64,000 bases of DNA from Polytrichum commune (Eukaryota; Streptophyta; Polytrichopsida; Polytrichales; Polytrichaceae), in NCBI GenBank assembly GCA_950295325.1, contig OX485809.1:30704144-30768143 (forward strand). Direction: 5' to 3'. A program made the position numbers and the translations under genes. Shown piece by piece: positions 23,506 to 36,130 of the stretch. Within the stretch, counting starts at the first letter, position 1; the number at the start of each line of letters is the position of its first letter. The notes beneath the pieces are model-generated. The model did not search any database, was not told the DNA's origin, and was given only the letters and a program-made list of their open reading frames with translations.

Positions 23506-24780
23506 ACTACAAACCCTACCATTATACCACTCGAATATAGGTAGAGCAATGACCTTATAAAGCCCACATACATTACTTTGTGTTTCCTTGACTGACAATG
23601 CTCAACAAACGATCAATTTTCCAAATTGTGTAGTACACATACATTGATATGTGCAATTAGGTCGACTTCGCTCATAGGTTGACTCTTTACCCTTGCAAAT
23701 TACCTTGGGTCAAAATTACATTACAAAAGCTAATAACTTTCTTATTCATATTCATAGCAATGATGGTAAAAGTAAATGCATTGTTTATGGTAAATACTCA
23801 TAGCGTGACTTATCATTTGATGCAATATAGTGTGGCCCACAATATGCAACATTGTGCGTTAAAATAGTATCAAATCCTATACTCAAGGAAATTGTTTCGA
23901 TATCAATCCCTCACATCCCAAAATTAACAAATTATCTATTTTAAGACCAACAAAGAATTGAAATCTAGTAAATATTTATTTTCAGTTAAAATGAACATTT
24001 TGATTTTGGGATCCAAAATTGTCCATATAGAACGGGTATGAATTTGATCTTACTTTCTTAAGAGTCCATTAAATGTACATCACTTTCCATTAGATTTAAA
24101 TATTGTGACCTACAACGTAGGCTTCGATGTCATATACTTTGGGTTGAAATACAACATGCACCTGCAATATTATCCCTGATGTTTGTAGTGTTGGTTTCTT
24201 CGTATATAGTGTGGCCCATAATGTTTAGTCTGATATTGGGTATCACTAGACTAAATCCAAAATTAGAACATCTTGAATTCTATCATAGGATCGTATGATA
24301 TATTATGCAAAGTGATTATGATAATAAGATAGCAGTTGCTTTGATTGTCTTTTCACTATTCAACATTCATTTATACATATTCAACATCAAAACATAATAT
24401 TGTTAATCATATTTTGATAGCACAACATTCAAGCAATCACTAAGGATTCACATATCTCCCATATTAGGTGTAACAAATCCGCCCATTGAATTGAAACAAC
24501 CGAAAAGTCTAGAATTTTGAAAGTATGTCAAGATTTACTTAAATACTCCATTTTACCAAGAACAATGTAATTCATGTATATTGTTACAGTGCAATGAATG
24601 TACAAAATAGTGTGGAAATGTTGATAAATTAGCGTGGACCAACCTAATTGCACATATCATTAGAGTGGATTTATCGTAGTCAGAATAATCAATCACAAAG
24701 TCCTCAAGACCACTTAAAGATTGACACAAACTTTGTTGACCAAAAAGTTGAGACAACTTGAAGAGCTAATGCTGATCCAT
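23506..24780. other. AT-rich spacer, nothing recognised
   Basis: Only short ORFs in this stretch. TATAGTGTGGCCCA occurs twice (about 23,827 and 24,206), which hints at a small dispersed repeat. Confidence 0.45.
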
Positions 24781-25556
24781 GTGTATACCGAAACAAAGTG
24801 CTAGATACCCTTATCCAGAAATAGACAAGCGCAATTGCCAGGTGTCACGGATATCACCGCAAAGGATATCAAACTCAGAGGGTATTAACAGTCCGGGTAC
24901 ATTGCCGGAGGGTATCTACTGACAGGTTGTTACTTTTAGTGATACCCGGATCCGGATATGTGACACGTCTGAATGGGAAGATGCATCCTCCTCCTCTTTG
25001 ACCCTTTCCTCTTCCCCTCTCTGCTCTTGGTCTTTCTTTCTTTCTTTTGTTTCTTTCCTCTTTGTGTGTTGCCCCTTGTATCTGCATCTTTTGCTCTCTG
25101 TGTCCCACTTGTTGCAACCAGCTGACAAGCTTCGAGGTAAACCATCCTCAACATGCTCCAACTCTAACTTCGTGCAAGCTTTTTCCTTTTCGGGCCTTGC
25201 AGTTTCGGGTGGGTTGTGTATGTGGTGGCCATGGGTGGGTTGCATGTGCGGAGCTGGCGGTGGATTCCAATGTTGGGTTTCTGTAGGGAGGAACAGTTGC
25301 TTGCATGCTTGGGTTATGGAGAATGCACAGTGCAGTTCATCTTGCTTGGATCCAAGCAGGAGGGCTTTGCTTTGGTTTGGTTTTTGTGGGAGGTGGTTTT
25401 CAAAGATAGCTATGCGGGCGTTGTGAGTTTTCGTTGCCGTATGTTGTTGCTTCGATCTGGCTTGTAGCATGGAGGGTAAGGCTCCTGGATTTCTTGCTGA
25501 TGACCTTGTTGTGGCCCTAAGGCAGAAGACAGAGAAAAAGAGAGACGCATAGAGAG

Positions 25557-25592
<36 letters not shown>

Positions 25593-26328
25593 CGCGGGGG
25601 GGGGGGAGAGAGAGAGAGAGTCTCCATCGAGGTTTTGGTGTTTTAGAATGACTTGGTTTGGTGTCAGCTCGCAAGCTCCGCCCTGTGAAGATCTGAGCTA
25701 CTGTGGGAAGCAGATCTTGCTGGGTTAGGCTGGTGTGTGCACGTGGATGTGTGTATGTGCAGCTGAATGCTCAGGGAATCTTTTAGTTTCCCGAGGAGAT
25801 AAAGCTTCACAAATACACGGGCCCTCATATAAAATAAAAAAGACAAATACAGTACGTGACGGTCCGTGTACTTATGTCTGTCTGTCTTGGGATCTGTCGC
25901 AAGAAAACAAGGTTGATGGCCGAAGAGTTTAACAGACAACTATTGGTGCCGACTGTCATTTTTGTTGCAGAGAGTTAGAGGGTGATGGACGAATGATGCT
26001 CTTTCGCAATTGTAGGAGTCGTGTTGTATCCCCTTTGTTTGGATCCACAAACCTCTCTGTTGTTGTGTGGTCGGCTGATCCTGTTTCAACGTAAGATGGT
26101 TTTCAAAAATTTCGCACGGAATTGCGTACTTCATACACGGTTATTTGTTCCAAAGGTGGAGGTTTTGGCTTGCATTTACATATAATCTGGAAGGGAACGA
26201 GTGAGAGGTTTCTTTCTTTTTTTCTTTTTTTGCCTACTCAATTGATTGCAATGTATATTTGAGAGGTGCAGGGGGAGCAGGAGCAGACGCCGAGGTAAAT
26301 AACAAGATAAGAAGGAACGCAAGAAGCA
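24781..26328 (+). promoter_or_regulatory. Upstream region of the transporter gene
   Basis: Base composition rises in G+C here compared with the repeats to the left. It includes pyrimidine-rich stretches at 24,985-25,070 and 26,205-26,230 and a microsatellite at 25,560-25,622. I see no second gene. A 252-codon minus-strand frame at 25,674-24,916 runs through the microsatellite and is low in complexity. The transporter promoter and 5' leader must lie in this stretch, but I cannot place a TATA box or start site with confidence. In-frame stops precede the chosen ATG at 26,329. Confidence 0.4.
25560..25622. repeat. Compound microsatellite (AT)n-(G)n-(GA)n
   Basis: About 15 AT units are followed by TGCGC, a G run, and about 8 GA units. 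It lies ~0.7 kb upstream of the transporter start codon. Confidence 0.95.
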
Positions 26329-29300
26329 ATGCAGGCTGCCATCGCTTCCACCTCCACGATCGACGCCAATGTATCATGGCTCTCCAGGGGCCCAGCTTGT
26401 GCCACAAGTGCAACTCGAAGGTCGGCAAGTAGCCTGCAAGTGTCAGCTGGATGGAGAGCTCGATCCACTATTAAATGCACCCGATCTTTGAAGCAATCTC
26501 TCTCGCCTTCGGGTCTGTTTGGGATGGAGGTGGAGTCTGGACGTGGCCTTCGCAGGGTCCAGAAACGAGTGTCACCGCTTGTCAGAGCTCAAGCTGCAGG
26601 TCCTTCACCCTTCTCTCTCTCTGTCTCTCTTCCTACCTTGGCGTGAATTCCGAGAACAGGAAGATGATGGTGCATCATGATTTGATTTACAAAGTTTTAC
26701 TGCTGAAATGTTTGACTCGAGGGCATTGAATTGAAATTCAGCTCGATTTATTTTAATTTTTGTTTGGTTTGGTTTTTGATTTGTTTGCTTCGAGTGTGCC
26801 GATGGACTGACACATTACTGCACTTGTAAGTACAGATGGCGAAGCGACCGGTGAGCTGGCTACAACTCAGTCGTCAACTTCGGGAATGGTCCTCCCAGCT
26901 GTGGGTATTGCGTGCCTTGGGGCAATCCTCTTCGGTTACCATCTTGGGTACTTTTACAGTGCACCTGATTCTTGTACCCAGCAGCAAAAGAATGTGAATC
27001 TTTGAAACCATTGAAACCTGACCTATGCAATGAGGTGGCTGGGAATTCGCCACTTCTCACAGTGGTCGTGTGATGATAATTCAATTCACTTGGAACAATG
27101 TAATGGTTTAAGTCAGACCGAGAGGATTGTTTAGTGTGCTTGCAAGTCTCGTTTGGAAATTGGTGTTGGCACTGATGGGGTTGATCACATTATTGTCGAT
27201 AGTAAAGATATTTCATCTGAATTTCCAGCATAGCAACGCAGTCAGAGCAATATGTGATTTTTTATTCTCAATGTGCTGGTCTTTGGCTGTTCTGGCAGTG
27301 TGGTCAACGGTGCTTTGGAGTACATTTCAACTGACCTAGGTTTTGCTACTGATGCCGTCAAACAAGGTACCCTTTTTTTTGACAACATCCTTTTAATATC
27401 ACCATCTCTGCTACTGTCTTTGCAAAATAGTTGACTTCACACATTTCTACAATTCAAGGAAAAGTTTTTTCCTGAGCCTAAAGTCAACTGTTTCCACTAA
27501 TTTATCATCTAGCTCCTCTCACTTGATAGCAACCATTTTGTAGTGACTTGACCTAGTTTTGTGTGGTTTTTTCCAGGATGGGTGGTGAGCTCAACCCTAG
27601 CTGGTGCTACAGTGGGATCCTTCACTGGAGGCGCACTAGCAGACAAGTTAGGCCGTAGACGCACATTTCAGCTGAATGCTATCCCTCTCATTATTGGTAC
27701 CCTTCTCAGGTGCGGCACTTGACAATATTTTAAGCTGAAAACAGGCATCTTTGGTGTGACAGGTTCATGAGTTTTTAGAGAGGTTTTTGTTTAAGAAAAT
27801 GTTTCTTGTGTAGCTCTTACCACTATTCTGCACATCAGAGATCCCTTGTCCCTCATTCTGTCTTTAGAAAAGTCATAGGTGAGAAGGTGTTTTCCAAATT
27901 TTTGGCAATCTGTTCTCTGAGCTGATCTTTCCCATTTTTCCTATCATGGTCCGATACTTTCCAGATGAATACAATTCTGGGATGGAATTTCCCCCTATCA
28001 ATGTGCCTTCTGGTGCATCTCGTTCTCAGCAACTGATGCCCCCTTGTTGAATTTTGGGCTGGAACAGTACAAAAGCAACCAACTTTCAGGCTATGGTCCT
28101 TGGAAGAATTCTGGTTGGTGTTGGAATTGGTGTTTCTTCTGGCGTTGTGCCCCTCTACATTTCAGAGGTAATTCTTTTGAGTTCAAATTTTTCATTTCTC
28201 ATGTTCTCTTAGAAAGCTGGTGTGACCATTTGCACTAGATCAGATTAAATCAATCTCATAATCAAGCATTGTAATATTAAATGTGACATGTATTGGGACT
28301 AGGAAGTATTTTGTATCCATACTGGAACATGTTTGTACCTTTCTAGACCTATATGTAAAGAACAGAGGGTATCGATTATCTGGCTTATATTTTCTGGACC
28401 TCTGCTTGATATTTTGATTCACCTTCCCAATCAATTAACTGTCATTATATTTTCTGTAGTAATCTTCGTACTTATTGCACTGTCTGGGCATCAGTAGGTT
28501 GAGCAAATTCTTTGTTGGCATTCACCATTTCAGATACTTTATAAATAAAGTGTGTTTGGTATAACGCAGGTCTCACCCACAGAAATTCGAGGAACTTTAG
28601 GGACACTAAACCAGCTCTTTATCTGTGTTGGAATCCTATTGGCGCTCATTGCTGGGCTTCCTTTGGGAGGCAACCCTGCATGGTACCAACTCAACTAGTC
28701 AATGCATATTGGTGTTTACTACTTCCTTTCGTTCAAAAAACTTGCTTGATGCAAAAGACTTCACAGAAAAGAGATCTTTATTTACTCTGAATTGGCCAAA
28801 GAACCCACTGTAACATGCTGTAGTTCAGGGTGTCAAATAGTCACTGTATTTTCTGGGAGAGTTTTTCTGTAGAGCTAAACGATGCTGATATATCTGTGTG
28901 GTGGTCTGAAGGTGGCGAACTATGTTTGGAATTGCTGTAATCCCGGCTGCTCTTTTGGCTATAGGCATGGCCTACTGCCCAGAAAGTCCACGCTGGCTCT
29001 ACAAGGTTTATTCCTCTCCTGCACTATCAAGGACTTTTCCAGATATTAGAGTTATCCTTAAAGGTGCCTATGATTTTCGAGTTGCCTATGAGAGTTGGTG
29101 CCTATGATTTTCGATAGGTTGTTTTGCATACAATATCATTAATTTCTTTCCAATTGTGGTGCATGCTTGTGGTCTTTAGATTTGAACGAAGAGCAACCTA
29201 TTTCGGTTCATTGAGGGCCAAACTCATTTTAGCACCTGTAAAATACCAAACTCATCTTGGCATTGTAAAATGAACGTGACATTCAGTGAACCAATGTAGA

Positions 29301-31848
29301 ATGTTCTTCGTTCAAACCTCCACACTACCTTCAAACATGCAATGAAAACTTACTGAACATGGAAGTTATTTGCAAACAATCAACTCCTGACTAAAACCTC
29401 GTTGGAATCAATGGATAACTCTATGGTCCCTAATTTATCTTGCAAATAGTCAAGACAGCTGGTAAAGTTTCCACATTATCACATTGATCATCCTGCAATG
29501 TTTGGGTTTCCTAAACATGTTGCACTCAATCAGTCCCTTTGTTGGGTCCTTGTAGCAAGGAAGGACCTCAGAGGCTGAGACTGCAGCAAGGCGTCTTTGG
29601 GGGAAGGCTAAATTGGAGAGTGCTATGGCTGATCTAAGAGCTAGCAGTAAGGAGACTGTAGTTGGCGATAGTGAGGATGCAGGCTGGGGTGATCTCTTTG
29701 GCAACCGCTACCGCAAAGGTAAAAGGGCTACTCAACATATGAAGTGAATATAATTTGAGTGAAAGCCCCTAACCAGCCCACCATACTGAAATTCCTAGCT
29801 CTTTGAAAAAAGCATATTTTAAGGACACTCTGGTGCAGAATTCTTGAGAAGAGACTTGGCCTTCTCCTGCGCTCAACTTGCTATCAGAAGTTCATACATT
29901 TCAGAGTGGAAATGTTTGTGACCTCAATTTCGTGAAAACTATGAAGTAAATGTAGAAGTAGGTTCCCACCATGCATGACGTCTCAACTGATAATAAGTGA
30001 AATAAGTGAAATCTAGTACAGAATGACTTGATAGTACTCTCCACTATTTTGTGAAACACACACTGCTAACATGTGACTATTTCTAGATGCGTCCTATCTG
30101 TTTATTAATGGATCAGTTCCCTCACGATATTGGGCTCATAGTCACTGTGGTTCTTGGTGCAGTGGTTCTTGTTGGCATGTCTATGTTCCTTTTCCAGCAG
30201 CTTGCTGGAATAAATGCTGTAGTATACTTTTCTACACAAGTTTTCCGGAGTGCTGGCATCACATCTGACGTGGCTGCTAGTGCCCTTGTTGGAGCTGCAA
30301 ATGTTGCTGGTAAGCTGTCTACCCCTGGAGTGTCTTTTTATCTTCTTTCATTTCAGGTTTTAACTTTCAATATATCTTTTGTTTTGGGGAACAATCCAAA
30401 GCAAAGTAGTGAGCAGGTCCTCACAAAGACAATGCAAAACTGTGTAATCTAATGTTCAGTCAGGTTCTCACATTATCTTGCTTATCTCCCAGGTTCTCCT
30501 AATTTTGTGGTAAATGTATCCTTGGAAACCAGAATTGTGAGGGGTATTCATTTTGCGTGTATTTTTGCAGGAACCGTGGTGGCATCGTCTATGATGGACA
30601 AGCAGGGTCGTAGAAAACTCCTCATGGGCAGCTTCACGGGAATGGTATGTTGCAATTATCTGTTCAGCCTTGCAGTTTCTTTTGGAAGAGTGAGGTTCAG
30701 ATATGGAATTGGGTTGAGTGTATGATATCAAGACTATAGTTGGACTTCTCAGAGGAACATTTTCATTTGCAAATAACAAGAAGCAATACGCTTCAACACG
30801 GGTTTTGAGATCTAAGTCACAAACTGGTGGATCTACTTTGCAGTCTGTGTCTATGCTGGTGTTGTCATTGGCACTCTCATGGAAAGCACTTGAAGCATAC
30901 TCTGGCACTCTGGCGGTCCTCGGAACTGTTGCGTAAGTTTTCTTTAATTGCCTACTTTTTGTCAGTATTTCCTTGTTGCAAACCGAAATCCCATATGTGT
31001 ATAATCTGTAGGCATAATATCAATATTGGAAGGCACATTTCTAGTCATGCAGCAATCAAAACTCCTCCCAAGGTGGAAATTCTGGGAAAATATACCTTCA
31101 AGGTCTGGGATGGACACAGGAACAGGACCACCCAATTAGATGTTGTTTTGAATGATGATTTTGAAATGTATCATCTCCATTCAGATTCATCTCACTCTGC
31201 TTTCTCTTCATTATGCTATAGCAAACACCATATGAAACTGCTTCAACATATCAAATGGTCATTGGATTAGGTGTCAATTCAATTGCAGTGCTGATTCTGG
31301 AGTGGAATTTGATGTGGTGACGGGGTTGTGTGCAGATATGTGTTGGCTTTCTCCCTAGGAGCAGGACCCGTCCCTGCTCTTCTGTTGCCTGAAATCTTTG
31401 CATCTCGCATTCGCGGAAAGGCTGTTGCTCTATCCATGGGTGTTCACTGGGTATTTCAACACATGATCCCTACCTCTTCAAACTCTTGTGCACCTCTACT
31501 GGATAAACAATGCGATTTGATGCACTGCAACTATACATGGAGCTTTCCATTGATGCCTCATAGTTCCACCTCATAGGTTTATTATTTGCAAGCACTTTCA
31601 TAGTAATTTGCACAATAGCATCCCATTACTCTCACATCTAATCTGCTGTTGGGCTTTTGCAGATATCCAACTTCCTGATTGGACTCATGTTCCTGAGCGT
31701 GGTCAAGAGGTTTGGTGTCAGCACTGTGTACCTATTCTTTTCGGCAGTGTGCGCAGCTGCAGTGCTGTACGTGAATAGCAATGTGGTGGAAACCAAGGGT
31801 CGGTCACTGGAGGACATTGAGCGTGAGCTCAGCCCAGCTGTACAGTAA
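26329..31848 (+). CDS. pGlcT: Plastidic glucose transporter, 13 exons, 554 aa
   Basis: This is a major-facilitator sugar porter of the plant pGlcT type, expected in the inner chloroplast envelope, where it exports glucose from starch breakdown. Exons: 26,329-26,599; 26,836-26,947; 27,299-27,366; 27,577-27,709; 28,068-28,167; 28,570-28,682; 28,912-29,005; 29,556-29,718; 30,163-30,309; 30,571-30,644; 30,844-30,932; 31,336-31,450; 31,663-31,848. All introns are GT-AG and the joined frame is 1,665 nt with one stop. Residues 1-90 are Ser/Ala/Arg-rich with few acids, like a transit peptide. Family marks are ADKLGRRR (172-179), GRILVGVGIG (207-216), VPLYISE (222-228), PESPRWL (289-295), QQLAGINAVVYF (363-374) and VETKGRS (535-541), in the right order for twelve membrane helices. 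Length matches the family (~545 aa). No defect is seen. The subfamily is by recalled similarity, not a search. Confidence 0.93.
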
Positions 31849-33640
31849 CATCAGTCGAAACCATCTTTGATTTTGAAGGCCGAGTTTTTAGCACACGTAC
31901 ATGATACTTCCTGATTAGTGTATGATACTGCCAGCATGTTGGAGGTGTTGAGATAAGGAATTAGATCATGAAGAGGTTACTCCATCTGACAGCTGAAGGT
32001 ACACACCAGAGCCACTGAGCTGGGCCAGTTTGTCCTTAGGAGGCTGCATCAACTAATGTGGACAACTTGTTGTCTTGTAGGGCCATGTTTTGTCATGATC
32101 ATGACGAGCCTCTCACATCTGGTGTGAGCTTTGTATGATTTGCATTCCACAAAGCTATAATGGCTATGGTTTTGTGCTCTTTCTTTTTCAAGGCTTTTGC
32201 TACCAAGGGCAGTTTCGTCGTGCACGCATATGAGTATCCTTGTGCTCTCAAGATCAATCGTTGAGAATGTCTCCAATTTTCATCGGTAACAATCACTTAA
32301 TGCTACTTGTCGCGGTTGCAAATCTGAAGCTCGTCACCAGTGAGTGTTTGGACATACCACATCAATGTCTCAATATGGTGGTCCCCTTCATTCGATCCAG
32401 ATTCTGGTAACAAATTCATGCAACACTGAACATCTGATTCAGTGTGGCCCACACTATTCTTCATCCACCCACATCAATTATCTTGCAGCCACTGGGCCAC
32501 TAGAGAGCTACGAACACCCCTCTTATCAACACGTCTTAATCCCACACTTAATCAAATATTTAGTGTAGTTTCTGCATGGCTTGACTGGATCCTTCTCTGC
32601 AATTGGTTATTCTCTTATGAGTCGCTGGTACGCTCGAGTCAAGTGGAGATCAGTTTATGCACGCCTGATGACCGAAGCACTGGTCTGTAGAGAAGCCAAA
32701 TTTGAGAAAACTCTTAGACCTTCAACCTAGCTGAAACTTGGGAGGTATCTTATGAGATCAGGAATTTGGAAAATGAAGAAACAAGGAAAGCAAGCAGGTG
32801 TGAATTGCTGCCACTCGAGCCTACTGATCACTTCAAATAGTTGTCGGAGCCAGCCTCATGGCCCGAACAGGTACTGGTACGAAGCGGGTACGAAGTCCAT
32901 TTCCTAGAAGAAACACTTGCTTTCAACAACTTAGTGTAGAATAATAAGCTGCCCGAAAAGGACCAAAATGATAAGGAGCAGGGGCAGTGCGAGGGCATTC
33001 AGTGGAGTTGGGAGTATGGGAAGGCAATGCGAGGATTGGCCTGCCGCCTCCTTTATATCCCCACATGCATCATCAGGAAGGGCCAGTGCGGCTCTTCTTA
33101 TACTGGAGAACGCCAGGTGGCAGGCCCTCATTCGTCATTCGTCATGGTACAAGACATGAAAACAATGCCGATTTTCTCCCCGACAGTGGATGACTCTCAT
33201 TATATATGATTACGTTTTCTTACTACCCTACCCCCCATGACATTGTTCAGCTACATGGTTGTGATGCATTCTATATTTAGCATCGGACATGGGCCTCCAC
33301 TCTCTTACCTTCATGGGAACAAACTTAGAAAATAGGAAGAAACCGATGCTGGTGTTTTCAATGGAAGTGATGCTATGAAGAGTAATTCCAGGGAATAATA
33401 CCGGGATGAATAGTGTTACTCTCTTGTGAATACACTTGGGATGAACAATAATTCCTACACATAGTGCCGGGAGTATAACTCCATCCCAATTTCCAAGTTT
33501 AGGTTGAATGGTTGAATTGTAGGCGAATTAATCCTAGTTTGTTCGAGGCCCCATGGAATATAATTGAGATGTTCCATGGTCATGGAGCTCACCCACATCG
33601 TTGAAATAATGTTATGCCATTCTTTCTAGGGTCAAAAACA
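31849..33640. other. 3' region of the transporter gene and spacer
   Basis: The first few hundred bases probably include the 3' UTR. I cannot place the poly(A) site. The stretch 32,930-33,210 is more GC-rich, with several overlapping short frames but no recognisable protein. Confidence 0.4.
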
Positions 33641-33654
33641 CATGAATAGAGTAG

Positions 33655-34016
33655 AGGCGCCTGTAACCAATCACTCAAGAGATTGTGTGCCAGATGTGGA
33701 GTGATATAAGGTGGTGTAATTTTCTCCCGTGTAAGAAGATAGAACTCAGGAGGATTGCAAAATTTTCAGTAATTTATTCCTTAAATTGAAATTACGGTGA
33801 ATTTTCAAAGCCAAAAGTTGGCCCGAACATATTACAAATGTCTAGAGTCTGCTAAAACTGCTCATTTTAATCGCTCATTCCTCCTCATTTTAGCACTTAA
33901 AACCAAGACATGTGTCATGGAACTATTGGTTCAAGCTTGAGCGAAAATTAATCCTAGCTTGATCGAAATTCCGGTACCTTATAGATTGCCAATGGGTTCC
34001 TGAGTAGTAATAGGCG
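33655..34016 (+). repeat. GGCGCCT-bounded ~360-bp module, copy 1
   Basis: The module is bounded by AGGCGCCT at the left and AGGCGCCT near 34,009-34,016. It matches ~38,165-38,545 in inverted orientation over its whole length, for example AAGCCAAAAGTTGGCCCGAA and AAACCAAGACATGTGTCATG. It could be a MITE with short palindromic ends. Confidence 0.7.
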
Positions 34017-34059
34017 CCTCTACAATAGTATGAGTTGGTTAGCAAATCGAAATCGAGGA

Positions 34060-34475
34060 CCTAAGGTTGAGGCATCCATAGTCGACAATGTCCATTTAAC
34101 TGCTCACTAGGGTCATGTAATGCTGACATTGATGAGGCCTATATGTTTTAGGCAAAGGGAGGCAAGGTTTATGTGGTGGCGGCTTGTGATAATTACACTC
34201 GTAAAAGTTTTGATAATTGCCATAGCCAAAAATTAGCATTTAGATGAGTGGTTATGGGTCAACCTATAGATCAACTATGTGTTACCCTAAACTTTACCAC
34301 TTCAAAATTTGTAGAAATTTCCATGTTCATGATTAATTAATTAATTAATTAAAATTTGGCATTCTCCTTATAGTTTGTTTCGCTTTGCAAGATAAATCAT
34401 CCCCAACTATCACTCCTCCTAAAGATATGCAAACTCTCTTATTTTATCGGTTATAGATGCCTCAACCCATCACTT
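34060..34475 (+). repeat. Direct repeat of 38,040-38,165 and 38,575-38,860
   Basis: GAGGCATCCATAGTCGAC and GCTCACTAGGGTCATGTAATG (part shown) match 38,050-38,110. The stretch 34,205-34,475, ending TCGGTTATAGATGCCTCAAC, matches 38,578-38,860. In the second copy the GGCGCCT module sits between these two blocks. Here it sits to their left. Confidence 0.75.
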
Positions 34476-34639
34476 GATAAATCACTCCCAAAATGCTCGT
34501 CACTTGACAAAGAATTTTTTTAGAATACTTGTGAATATCTTGTTTTACAAACTACTATGCATACTCTTAGGCAAGTTGTTGCTTCACTTGATCCATCATC
34601 ACCTCATTTGACATACTTCCGAATCTCCTCGTCCGGAAC

Positions 34640-34805
34640 AATGAATAGGGAGAATCGATTGTTAGTTACTTATAAACCAGTTGAAGTTCAAGACTTCACG
34701 AAAATTACCAATCGTTCTAGACATCTCTATAGAATATATCTCAAATTAGTAAAGAAAACCGAAAGATCCCAACATGTAACCGGTTGGACTTGGAAACACT
34801 AGGAT
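34640..34805 (+). repeat. CCGGTT-rich dispersed repeat, copy 2
   Basis: Shares GTTGAAGTTCAAGACTTCA, ACATGTAACCGGTTGGACTT and GGAAACACTAGG with the other copies. An 81-codon frame (34,557-34,802) overlaps it but is not preserved in other copies. Confidence 0.8.
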
Positions 34806-35164
34806 GTTGACTAATTACGCCTGGTTTGACCGATTTGACAAATTTGCATATGGTTTCAAATTCTACTATTTCTATATGTTGTTGCAACTAATTTTTTTTG
34901 GAAGACTACTAAGAGTTTATAAAGTTGTTGATTTTAGAAATTAGGTGTCAAAAGACATGTTGAAATTCTACCAGCTCGTCAAAAAACCAATGATGTAGAA
35001 ATTGGCCGTCACATGTAAGACAAAACTCTTTGTCAAAAATCAACAGTACTTGCCTCATTAAATGGTCATATAGGTGTCCCTCCCCCCAACCCCCAATTCA
35101 ATTGACTATTGATACTAGAGTGGTTATCACATTTTGAGCACATAGTCCAATTTCATAAATAAAT

Positions 35165-35430
35165 AAAGTAACCAACGTCGGGTAATCCGATGTGAATTTG
35201 AGCCTATTGACCCTAACCTGCTCAAGAATCCTCTTGGTGCAGGGTGGAGTTTACTGCCTACCTTGTGGTGAGCGGGCTCTTGGCTTCCTACCTATCTAGT
35301 TAGTTTTCCCCTGTCAAGTAGAGATAAGACTTCACATCAGGAATCGAACTGCCAACTACTCCATTCGAAAATGGGCTCCACTATCACCCGTTAGTTTAGG
35401 GTCATCTCAGACCTAGTCCAATTTCATTTA
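35165..35430 (-). mobile_element. Candidate tRNA-derived SINE
   Basis: On the minus strand the block CAGTTCGATTCCTG (plus 35,339-35,352) matches an RNA polymerase III B box (GTTCRANTC). About 35-40 bases upstream there is GGGTGATAGTGGAGCCC, which could be an A box. It is followed by a CTTGACAGGGG block and ends near a TTATTTATTT stretch at ~35,160. The general layout resembles plant Au-like SINEs. Only this copy is seen in the window, and the ends are approximate. Confidence 0.45.
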
Positions 35431-35689
35431 AACACCTACCTTTTTTGTATTCATTCTTGGAGCCCCACACCTAGCCTTGAGTAAGACACATTTTTCATAG
35501 GGCTTTCTGGCATGTAAGGTCACTAAGGCCTTGGGCTCATGCACTTGGTCTCAATGCCTTTACACACTCAAAAGCCCACCACTTGAGGCATTCTAATATG
35601 CATAACTAAGATGTCAGAACCAAATTTTACTAAGCGTCTTGTAATTATATACCTAATAAAGAGTATTTGGAATTTTGTAGTAGGCCTCA

Positions 35690-36130
35690 ATCATATTGTG
35701 GGATTGGTTTCCCAACACCAACAATGGGGGAGTGGGTCAAAACTTGCCACCTTATAGGTTTGTTGTTGATTCATCCCAGTTTAACCTCACTACTACACTA
35801 TTTTGTCTAATTAGTGTGGGTTACCATTTGAAGTTATGTGTTGTTATAGATTTTTGACAAACATTATCTTTTTTAACCGAATAAGTTACATCATGTTCTT
35901 TGATGTGCACACTGACTATTAATGATGGTTGGGTAAAAAGTGATACCCCCAACAAAATGTTGTAGCAATGTGTAACTCCAAATGATACCCCACACTAATT
36001 AGACAAAATGGTGTAGACTAAATTGGGGTCTCTAACCCCAAAGTAGGAATTAAATTAGATTATAATTAGTAACCCAAGGTCTACATGGTAATCAACATTT
36101 TCACCCTCCCCCTTGGTATGTGTTATGCAA
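35690..36130 (+). repeat. Dispersed repeat split by a MITE
   Basis: The left part (35,690-35,792) and right part (36,017-36,130) together match 43,265-43,500. The shared blocks are CCTTATAGGTT, TTTGGGGTCT-like sequence, and a CACCCTCCCCC run. The other copy lacks the inserted 224 bp. Confidence 0.7.
35793..36016. mobile_element. 224-bp MITE with ACTA target duplication
   Basis: Inverted ends of ~60 bp run inward: CTACAC, then ATTTTGTCTAATTAGTGTGG, then a less perfect AGTTAYRYRTTGYTAYA stretch. ACTA flanks both sides (35,789-35,792 and 36,017-36,020). The paralogous sequence at 43,369-43,372 has one ACTA and no insert, an empty site. It is non-coding. Confidence 0.85.

Noticed and set aside
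24916..25674. 252-codon minus-strand ORF
   Set aside because: It runs through the AT/GA microsatellite (an Ile-Tyr repeat) and a pyrimidine-rich stretch, has no recognisable domain, and lies where the transporter's promoter should be.
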